The notes under the pieces: model-generated | Seen by the model: only the letters and a program-made list of their open reading frames with translations | Told to the model about the DNA's origin: nothing | The model's database searches: none | Assembly (NCBI GenBank): GCA_044225565.1 | Contig: JBGAIL010000039.1 | Location: 1-30,101 of the forward strand | Source: CAVXAE01 sp044225565 | GTDB taxonomy: Bacteria; Pseudomonadota; Gammaproteobacteria; Steroidobacterales; Steroidobacteraceae | Direction of reading: 5' to 3' | DNA length: 30,101 bases | Translations under genes and position numbers: made by a program | Shown: piece after piece, positions 24,949-30,101 of the stretch | Layout of the letters: each line of letters starts with the position of its first letter | Numbering within the stretch: position 1 is the first letter of the stretch

Positions 24949-25464
24949 TCAGCCTCCGGACGCGGCATCCGGCGGCGGACCCGCAGGCAGCACGAAGCGG
25001 AACTTCGGTGCCGGTGCCTCGACGCCCGGAGCCAGATATGCGGGCGCGGGATCACCGGCGGAGCCGAGCGAACGGACGAATTGATAGATCGCGCGCAGGT
25101 CCTCGTCCGTCATCTGCTGGAGCTCGAACCACGGCATCGGCGGGCGCATCTGCGTGGTGCGCGCCGTGCGGATCCATTCCTCTTCCGTGCGGTTCTGGAA
25201 ATAGAGACGCAGATTGGCGGGGTATGTGGTGCCCCACGGGCCCTCCCAGCCGACGACGTCGCCCACGAGCCAGTCCTTCTCGTCGACCTTGCCGGCCTTC
25301 AGTGCGTAGCCCGGAGTGTGGCAGTCGTTGCAGCCGCCGATGACCGACAGGTAGCGGCCGCGGTCGACGAGCGATTGCGTGGACGTGGGCCTGGTGTCGG
25401 CGGCCTGCCTGGCACACGCGGCGAGCACGAGCGCCGCGGCCATGCACGCGATGATTCTTTTCAT
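24949..25464 (-). CDS. c-type cytochrome lipoprotein
   Basis: A 171-residue protein. The ATG at 25464 is chosen over one at 25503 because AAGGGGGA lies just upstream of it and it opens a lipoprotein signal peptide, with the lipobox LAAC at residues 16-19. Haem attachment is by CNDCH in VIGGCNDCHTPGY; the axial Met is probably in TTQMRPPMPWF, and the fold ends with LRAIYQFVRSLG. It is a single-haem cytochrome c, exported and lipid-anchored, carrying electrons in the periplasm or acting as a subunit of a dehydrogenase. No partner oxidoreductase is in the window. It lies between coaX and the SPOR gene, 66 bp after coaX. Confidence 0.9.
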   Translation of the reverse strand: MKRIIACMAAALVLAACARQAADTRPTSTQSLVDRGRYLSVIGGCNDCHTPGYALKAGKVDEKDWLVGDVVGWEGPWGTTYPANLRLYFQNRTEEEWIRTARTTQMRPPMPWFELQQMTDEDLRAIYQFVRSLGSAGDPAPAYLAPGVEAPAPKFRFVLPAGPPPDAASGG

Positions 25465-25530
25465 GCAAATCCCCCTTGCGAAACCGCAGCGATGATATTC
25501 CAACCGCGCGGATTCGCCACCCTGCGGCGG

Positions 25531-26286
25531 TCAGGCGAGGTGCGCGAGCCCGCGCAGCACGAGATCTGGCACCAGGCGATGCCGGGTGCGAATGAATCCC
25601 TGCACCCCGCCGGCTGCCCCGCCAGTCAGCAACACCAGAGGCGCCCTCCCCAGAACGGCCTTCGCTTCGACAACCGCCCGGTCGATGACCGCCGCCGTCG
25701 CGTACCGTGCCCCCCTCTCCACCGCCGCGCGCGTATCCCTGGCGAAAAACTGTGCGGTGCCGGATCGCCGTACTGAACCTGGCACCGAACCGGCGCGTCG
25801 CTGGATGCCGCTCGTGTCCTGCAGCAGGCTGTCGATCATCAGGCTCGGACCGGGGAGGATGGCGCCGCCCAGATGGACGCCGCGGGCGTCGACCAGGTCG
25901 ATGGTCATGGCGGTGCCGATGTCTACGACGCAAACGGGACGGCCCCGCGCCAGATGATGGCCACCGACGGCAGCGACAAGGCGGTCCGTGCCCAGCCGCC
26001 AGGGCTCCTGGTAGCGCGTGGTCACGCGGCCCAGCCGGCGAGCGCTGCGAACGAACCTGGGCGCGACGCCAAAAACCGAGCGAACCGTCCTGGAGACGAG
26101 CCGGTTCATCTTCGCACCCGCGACGCTGACGACGACCACCTCGTCGACGGCGCGACCCACGCCGCGCTCGAAAACCTTCGCATTCCAGTCCGCATGCGCG
26201 AGGGCGTGCTGCCTGCCCATGCGTCCCTTCTCCCAGCGCGCCCACTTCACGCGGGTGTTGCCGATATCGATGAGCAGCGCGGTCAT
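25531..26286 (-). CDS. coaX: Type III pantothenate kinase
   Basis: A 251-residue enzyme that phosphorylates pantothenate in the first step of coenzyme A synthesis. Motifs: LLIDIGNTRVKWARW (residues 4-18, the ASKHA phosphate-1 loop with the catalytic Asp), GTDRLVAAVGGHH, CVVDIGTAMTIDLVD (phosphate-2 region) and HLGGAILPGPSLM. Type III enzymes are not inhibited by CoA and use a monovalent cation. The ATG overlaps the birA stop as ATGA, so the pair is translationally coupled; birA-coaX is a common order in proteobacteria. The neighbouring ketopantoate reductase pseudogene belongs to the same pathway upstream, so pantoate must come from another gene copy or source. Confidence 0.97.
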   Translation of the reverse strand: MTALLIDIGNTRVKWARWEKGRMGRQHALAHADWNAKVFERGVGRAVDEVVVVSVAGAKMNRLVSRTVRSVFGVAPRFVRSARRLGRVTTRYQEPWRLGTDRLVAAVGGHHLARGRPVCVVDIGTAMTIDLVDARGVHLGGAILPGPSLMIDSLLQDTSGIQRRAGSVPGSVRRSGTAQFFARDTRAAVERGARYATAAVIDRAVVEAKAVLGRAPLVLLTGGAAGGVQGFIRTRHRLVPDLVLRGLAHLA

Positions 26287-27293
26287 TCCACCGGCCTCAC
26301 ACTGACTTCGCCGGAAAGGATCTTCTCCACCCCGTCGTGCGTGTCGACCAGCAACGCGCCGCTGATGTCGATGCCGCGGGCGATACCTCGCACGCCCTGA
26401 CCCGCCCCCTTCACTTCGACGGCATGCCCACGCAGCGCGTCCGCTACGCCCCACTCGTCCACGAACGGCCTGAGGCCTTCCTGCTCGAACTGCCTGAGGC
26501 CCTCGATGCAACTGCCGATGAGCGCGGCGGCCACTGCGTTGCGCGACACGGGACCGCCCGACACCGAAGCAAGGTCGGCTGCCGGCAATCCCAGCGCCGC
26601 GATCCTCTCGAGTAGCGCCTTGCCCAGCGCCACGTTCAGACCGATGCCGACCACGACACAGGCCGGCCCAGCCGATTCCGCACGCAACTCGATGAGGATG
26701 CCACCGAGCTTGCGATTCCTCACGAGGATGTCGTTCGGCCATTTGAGCTGCACCTGCTCGACGCCCCGTGCCTGCAACGCGCGCAGCACGCATACGCCGA
26801 TGGCGAGACTCAATGCGCCGGCATCACGCGGCATCTGCCGGAACGTCCAGCTCAATGAAAGACATATGGCCCCGCCCGGTGGCGCGATCCACTGACGGCC
26901 CCTGCGGCCCCGGCCTGCCGTTTGAAATTCCGCGAGCATCACCTCGCTCTCGCCCAGTGGCGGGTTCGGGCGCAATGCCAGCACGCTGTTGGTGGAATCG
27001 GTGGACCATTCCGCTTCCAGCCAGCTCACGGCCTGCTGCGCTTGCTGCGACAACTGCTCCCGAATGCGCCGGGCGTCCAGAGGCTCACTCGAGGCCTCCA
27101 GCCTGTAACCCTTGCTGCGGATCGCCTGCATCTCGACGCCGAGGTCGCGCAACGTGCCGACACCTTTCCACACCGCGCTGCGGGTCACCTGCAGCGCACG
27201 TGCCAGCTGCTCGCCGGAATGGAACTGGCCGTCCGCCAGTTGCGCGTACACCCGCGCGACCAGAGGAAGCGTTCCAGCATCCCGCTCAGGCAT
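26283..27293 (-). CDS. birA: Biotin-[acetyl-CoA-carboxylase] ligase / biotin operon repressor
   Basis: A 336-residue bifunctional BirA. The N-terminal winged HTH (residues 10-64: GEQLARALQVTRSAVWKGVGTL, then GYRLE) allows repression of biotin synthesis genes. The catalytic domain holds the biotinyl-AMP loop GRGRRGRQW, PPGGAICLSLSW, KWPNDIL with the ligase Lys, KLGGILIEL and VGIGLNV. A small C-terminal SH3-like domain (about 285-335) completes the protein. The chosen ATG at 27293 overlaps the end of plsY by eight bases. An in-frame ATG at 27344 would extend deeper into plsY and is less likely. Confidence 0.96.
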   Translation of the reverse strand: MPERDAGTLPLVARVYAQLADGQFHSGEQLARALQVTRSAVWKGVGTLRDLGVEMQAIRSKGYRLEASSEPLDARRIREQLSQQAQQAVSWLEAEWSTDSTNSVLALRPNPPLGESEVMLAEFQTAGRGRRGRQWIAPPGGAICLSLSWTFRQMPRDAGALSLAIGVCVLRALQARGVEQVQLKWPNDILVRNRKLGGILIELRAESAGPACVVVGIGLNVALGKALLERIAALGLPAADLASVSGGPVSRNAVAAALIGSCIEGLRQFEQEGLRPFVDEWGVADALRGHAVEVKGAGQGVRGIARGIDISGALLVDTHDGVEKILSGEVSVRPVE

Positions 27294-27936
27294 GACGCCT
27301 GCCGAGGAGCCAGAGCCTTCGCGCACGGGATTCCGTGCCTGCACGCATGCGTGCGATGTTCGAGCGATGCGTGTAGACGACGAACAGGGCTACCGCGATA
27401 CCGAACGCGACGAGCGGCTCCAGAGGCTCGACGCCGTTCCACGCGACGTAGGCAGGCAGCACCGCGGAAGCCGCGATGCTGCCCAGACTCACGTATCCGC
27501 AAAGCATGACGACCACGAGCCAGGTGAGCAGCATGGGCAGCAGCAGCCATGCCTGGATGCCGAGCATCACGCCAAGAACCGTCGCGACGCCCTTTCCGCC
27601 ACGGAATCCGAACCACAGGGGCCACACGTGCCCCAGGATGGCCGCCATGCCGCACAGCACCGGCAACCAGTCGCGCCATTGAGATGAGGCGGCAGGCACG
27701 ACGGGAAGCGCCATCGGTGCGAGCCAGCCCGTGGCGAGATACCCCTTGCCGATGTCGATGACCATCACCCAGAACGCGAACATCCCGCCCTGCGTGCGCA
27801 GCGCGTTGGTGCCCCCCGCGTTGCCGCTGCCGAGCTCGCGGATATCCACGCCGCCGCTCAAACGGCCCACGATGAGGCTGCCCATGAGCGAGCCGAGCAG
27901 ATAGCTCGCGACGCATTTGAGGAGGGCTTCGGTCAT
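27286..27936 (-). CDS. plsY: Acyl-phosphate:glycerol-3-phosphate acyltransferase
   Basis: A 216-residue inner-membrane enzyme that transfers the acyl group from acyl-phosphate to glycerol-3-phosphate, the first acylation in phospholipid synthesis. Its five helices and three loop motifs are clear: GSGNAGGTNALRTQG (motif 1, residues 37-51), GHVWPLWFGFRGGKGVAT (motif 2, Gly-rich phosphate-binding) and YTHRSNIARMRAGTE (motif 3). The ATG overlaps the stop of the upstream hydrolase gene as ATGA, and its own stop overlaps the birA start. It is therefore embedded in a compact minus-strand operon. Confidence 0.96.
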   Translation of the reverse strand: MTEALLKCVASYLLGSLMGSLIVGRLSGGVDIRELGSGNAGGTNALRTQGGMFAFWVMVIDIGKGYLATGWLAPMALPVVPAASSQWRDWLPVLCGMAAILGHVWPLWFGFRGGKGVATVLGVMLGIQAWLLLPMLLTWLVVVMLCGYVSLGSIAASAVLPAYVAWNGVEPLEPLVAFGIAVALFVVYTHRSNIARMRAGTESRARRLWLLGRRHA

Positions 27937-28880
27937 GTGCGTGGCAGGAACACCTCGGCGATCATGCAACGCACGCCGCCGCCGCCGAGCTTCTCGATGG
28001 TGGGAATGGGAGCAGCGACCACCGTATCCGTGCTGCCGCTGATGCGCGCGAAATCTTCAGGCTTGAATGCGGCACGCGCCGTGGTCGACATGACGACGAC
28101 GCGGCAATCTCCCAAAGCCTCGTCCCAGCTCGCGAGCTCGAGCACGTTGCCGCCGAAGCGCTCGATCTCGCCGTGACCGATCTCGACGATCTCGCGGCCG
28201 CTCTCGCGCAGACGCGCGAGCACTCGCTCGCGATCCTGCGCCGGCATGGCGCCGGTGCCGACGATGACGAACCGCTCGCCGACGCACATCATCACGTTCG
28301 CGTGATAGAACGGCGTGCCGCCGCGGTCGAGCGCCTGGAACATCACGGGCTCGTAGCCAACCTCCTGCGCCCATTCCTTCACCACGTCCTCGTGAGTGCG
28401 CGGCGAATGGTTGCCGTAGGCGACGCGATTGTGGTGGTCGAGCACGAGGCTGCCCGTGCCCTCGAGGAAGCGGCCCTTCGACTCGTGGTGCGTGAGGTCC
28501 ACGGTGCGCGAGATGCGATAGCCGGTGCGCTCCACCACTTCGTCGATGATCTCGCGCCGCCGCTCGCGGCGGCGGCTCTCCGCCTGCATCGGGTACAGCA
28601 CGACGGTGCCGTCCTGACCGAAGCTCACCCAGTTGTTGGGGAACACCGCGTCCGGCTTCGGTGGATCGGCCGTATCGTCGACCGCGCATACCGTGACGCC
28701 TTCGCTTTCGAGCGCGCCAGCGAGCTGTGCGAACTCCGCGCGCGCCAGCTGAGCGGCCGGCGTGCTTCCGCCGCTCGACTGCGACTGCATCTTGTTGGTC
28801 CGTGCCGTTTCCGGGTTGTAATCGAACGCCGCCGGCCTAATCATCAGGACCGCATTGGCGCATTGCTCATGAGCCTTCAA
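27933..28880 (-). CDS. ctlX: Arginine deiminase-like hydrolase (CtlX family)
   Basis: A 315-residue protein of the guanidine-modifying (amidinotransferase/deiminase) superfamily, resembling citrulline-utilisation hydrolase CtlX. Features: NAVLMIRPAAF at the start, DAVFPNNWVSF (substrate-binding region), EGTGSLVLDH (catalytic acid region), TPFYHANVMM (catalytic His) and GGGGVRCMIAEVF (nucleophilic Cys near the C-terminus). I place the start at TTG 28880 because GAGGGG lies six bases before it and the family normally has residues before VLMIRP. The ATG at 28844 would cut this off. The TTG choice makes the gene overlap the divergent exonuclease start by 12 bp. Its likely role is hydrolysis of a ureido or guanidino amino acid such as citrulline. 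Confidence 0.85.
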   Translation of the reverse strand: MKAHEQCANAVLMIRPAAFDYNPETARTNKMQSQSSGGSTPAAQLARAEFAQLAGALESEGVTVCAVDDTADPPKPDAVFPNNWVSFGQDGTVVLYPMQAESRRRERRREIIDEVVERTGYRISRTVDLTHHESKGRFLEGTGSLVLDHHNRVAYGNHSPRTHEDVVKEWAQEVGYEPVMFQALDRGGTPFYHANVMMCVGERFVIVGTGAMPAQDRERVLARLRESGREIVEIGHGEIERFGGNVLELASWDEALGDCRVVVMSTTARAAFKPEDFARISGSTDTVVAAPIPTIEKLGGGGVRCMIAEVFLPRT

Positions 28881-29870
28881 GAAGAACCCCTCATTACGGT
28901 GACGAGCCGCGGGCTGTACTGCGCGCCAGGGGATTTCTACATCGATCCCTGGCAGCCGGTGCAGACCGCGGTGATCACGCATGCGCATGGCGACCATCTG
29001 CGCCATGGCAGCGCGCGCTACATTCTCGCACGTCCCGGCGCCGCTATCGCCTCTCACCGGCTCGGCAGCGCAAGGGATATCGTGCCGGCGGACTATGGGG
29101 CGCGGCTTTCCATCGGCGGGACCACCATTTCCCTGCATCCGGCGGGCCACATCCTCGGCTCGGCGCAGGTGCGCATCGAGCACGGCGGGCGAGTCTGGGT
29201 GGTGTCCGGGGACTACAAGCGCCAGCCGGATCCCACCTGTGCCGCGTTCGAGCCGGTCGAGTGCGACGTGTTCATCAGCGAGGCCACGTTCGCCCTGCCG
29301 GTGTACCGGTGGCCGCACACCCCCGAGGTGGTCGGCGAGATCGCGCGCTGGTGGCAGGAGAATCGCGAGCGCGGCATCGCTTCCGTTTTGTTCTGCTATG
29401 CGCTGGGCAAGGCACAGCGCGTGCTGGCGGAATTGCAGGCCTATACGAGCGACACGGTGTACACGCATGGCGCGGTGGAAGCGCTCACCGCCGTTTATCG
29501 TCGCGCCGGTGTCTCGATGCTGCCTACGTTGAGCGCCACTGCGGAGCGGAAGATGGACTACAAAGGCGCGTTGATCATCGCGCCGCCCGGTGCGGCCGGC
29601 ACGCCCTGGATGCGCCGCTTCGGCGAGCATTCGAGCGGATTCTGCTCCGGCTGGATGCGCGTGCGCGGTGATCGACGCAGGCGCGGATATGACCGCGGTT
29701 TCGTGGTCTCGGATCACGCTGACTGGCCCGCCCTGCTGGATACCTGCATCGCCACGCGCGCGAAGAGAATCCTGCTGACGCACGGCTATTCCGATGCGCT
29801 GGCCCGGTATCTCAATGAGAAGGGCATGGAGGCCGGCGCGCTCGCCACGGCCTACGGGGCCGAAGAGTGA
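28869..29870 (+). CDS. Ligase-associated DNA exonuclease (metallo-beta-lactamase/beta-CASP)
   Basis: A 333-residue cytosolic nuclease. The N-terminus ITVTSRGLYCAPGDFYIDPWQPV and metal motif THAHGDHLRHG (H-x-H-x-D-H) identify the metallo-beta-lactamase core; PAGHILGSAQ and VSGDYKRQPD carry further ligands. The beta-CASP part holds EATFALPVYRWP and FVVSDHADW, and the final His lies in LLTHGYSDAL. This is the SNM1/Artemis-like exonuclease whose gene normally stands next to an ATP-dependent DNA ligase and the Lhr-type helicase, forming a repair module. Here the ligase beside it is only a remnant. No clear ribosome binding site precedes the ATG, which is head-to-head with ctlX. Confidence 0.92.
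   Translation: MSLQEEPLITVTSRGLYCAPGDFYIDPWQPVQTAVITHAHGDHLRHGSARYILARPGAAIASHRLGSARDIVPADYGARLSIGGTTISLHPAGHILGSAQVRIEHGGRVWVVSGDYKRQPDPTCAAFEPVECDVFISEATFALPVYRWPHTPEVVGEIARWWQENRERGIASVLFCYALGKAQRVLAELQAYTSDTVYTHGAVEALTAVYRRAGVSMLPTLSATAERKMDYKGALIIAPPGAAGTPWMRRFGEHSSGFCSGWMRVRGDRRRRGYDRGFVVSDHADWPALLDTCIATRAKRILLTHGYSDALARYLNEKGMEAGALATAYGAEE
28887..28892 (-). promoter_or_regulatory. Shine-Dalgarno site deciding the ctlX start
   Basis: GAGGGG on the minus strand stands six bases before a TTG at 28880, in frame with ctlX. It lies inside the coding start of the divergent exonuclease. The alternative ATG at 28844 has no comparable site. Confidence 0.55.
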
Positions 29871-29901
29871 TCCGGGCCAGAGAGTGATGCGAGCCGGGTG
29901 A

Positions 29902-29985
29902 ATGCGGGACTTTGCCGCGATCGGGGCGGCCTCCGCGAAGCTTCCCGACGGCGCGGTGCTCGACGGTGAGATCGCCGCGTGGAAG
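29902..29985 (+). pseudogene. Remnant of ATP-dependent DNA ligase gene
   Basis: The translation from 29902 contains FAAIGAASAKLPDGAVLDGEI, then AAW. This matches the segment after the adenylation motif in bacterial ATP-dependent DNA ligases of the exonuclease-linked type (a helix, then LPDG-x-VLDGE-aliphatic-xxW). The adenylation Lys motif, the whole N-terminal domain and everything after this segment are missing. The frame is closed by TGA immediately upstream of the ATG. After about base 29985 the sequence no longer resembles a ligase. Position directly after the exonuclease gene is where the ligase is expected. The match is about 28 residues, so the call is an inference from motif plus context. 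Confidence 0.6.
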
Positions 29986-30051
29986 GAAGAGGCCGCTGGA
30001 TTGACTCGGGACTTCGAATTGGGCCGGACTCCCGGAGAATGTCAACGGGCG

Positions 30052-30101
30052 GACAAACCGGGTGAGATTGTCCGCAGGGGGACAATCTCACCCGGTTTGT
30101 C
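30052..30101. repeat. Perfect 22-bp inverted repeat at window edge, possible mobile-element end
   Basis: The left arm 30052-30073 and right arm 30080-30101 are exact reverse complements with a six-base spacer. A second, nested inverted repeat exists: GCGGACAA (30049-30056) and TTGTCCGC (30068-30075). Repeated GTCCGC/GGTGAGATTGTCC modules of this sort are seen at ends of some insertion sequences with multiple terminal repeats. The window stops at the last paired base, so whether a T-run or a transposase follows is unknown. Confidence 0.8.

Noticed and set aside
28844..29783. Possible 300-residue N-terminal extension of CtlX across the exonuclease gene
   Set aside because: The extension is antisense to conserved metallo-beta-lactamase motifs and the family has no such domain.
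30052..30101. Plain rho-independent terminator for the exonuclease transcript
   Set aside because: The stem is unusually long for a terminator, it has nested repeats, and no T-run can be seen before the window ends. It is not excluded if a T-run follows.
1..30101. CRISPR arrays, tRNA or rRNA genes, phage genes, toxin-antitoxin or known defence operons
   Set aside because: No regularly spaced repeats, cloverleaf sequences or recognisable phage or defence proteins were seen on either strand; a covariance search would be needed to exclude small RNAs.

Overview
The window is GC-rich, almost fully coding bacterial chromosome. It holds a FecI/FecR/STN-receptor signalling operon, a Hanks-type kinase with its own ECF sigma factor, a P-II protein, and the plsY-birA-coaX block. 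Together these suggest a gammaproteobacterium of the Steroidobacter/Xanthomonad/Nevskiales type. That placement is inference from gene content and sequence style. I saw no rRNA, tRNA or CRISPR array, and no gene-free stretch longer than 300 bases.

Left part (1-5.4 kb): the tail of an M15 D-Ala-D-Ala carboxypeptidase; a PepSY_TM membrane protein (-); an aspartate/glutamate racemase-like gene that lacks both catalytic cysteines, followed by an unrecognised protein built of two similar alpha+beta halves (+); a NodD-like LysR regulator (-); and a secreted class C beta-lactamase-fold serine hydrolase (-). Centre-left (5.5-12.4 kb, all -): a tightly packed operon read as ECF sigma, FecR, TonB-dependent siderophore receptor with STN domain, periplasmic IroE/Fes-like esterase, secreted amidohydrolase. 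Overlapping stop/start codons join sigma to FecR and esterase to amidohydrolase. The simplest reading is surface-signalled uptake of an iron chelate followed by its hydrolysis in the periplasm.

Middle (12.4-20.6 kb): a DUF6524-type membrane protein, an orphan P-II regulator, a decayed ketopantoate reductase gene (two frameshifts and a stop), a MATE exporter, a Q-rich secreted protein ending at a clear intrinsic terminator, a Ser/Thr kinase with a C-terminal repeat region, a convergent ECF sigma factor of the kinase-associated class, and a TonB-like single-pass protein of unknown role.

Right part (20.7-30.1 kb): a secreted penicillin-acylase-family Ntn hydrolase (+), then a seven-gene minus-strand run read as ctlX, plsY, birA, coaX, lipoprotein cytochrome c, SPOR protein, serine hydrolase. 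Divergent from it is a ligase-associated DNA exonuclease. The ATP-dependent ligase expected beside it is reduced to about 80 bases of recognisable coding sequence, followed by a perfect 22-bp inverted repeat at the window edge. This looks like a deletion or insertion scar.
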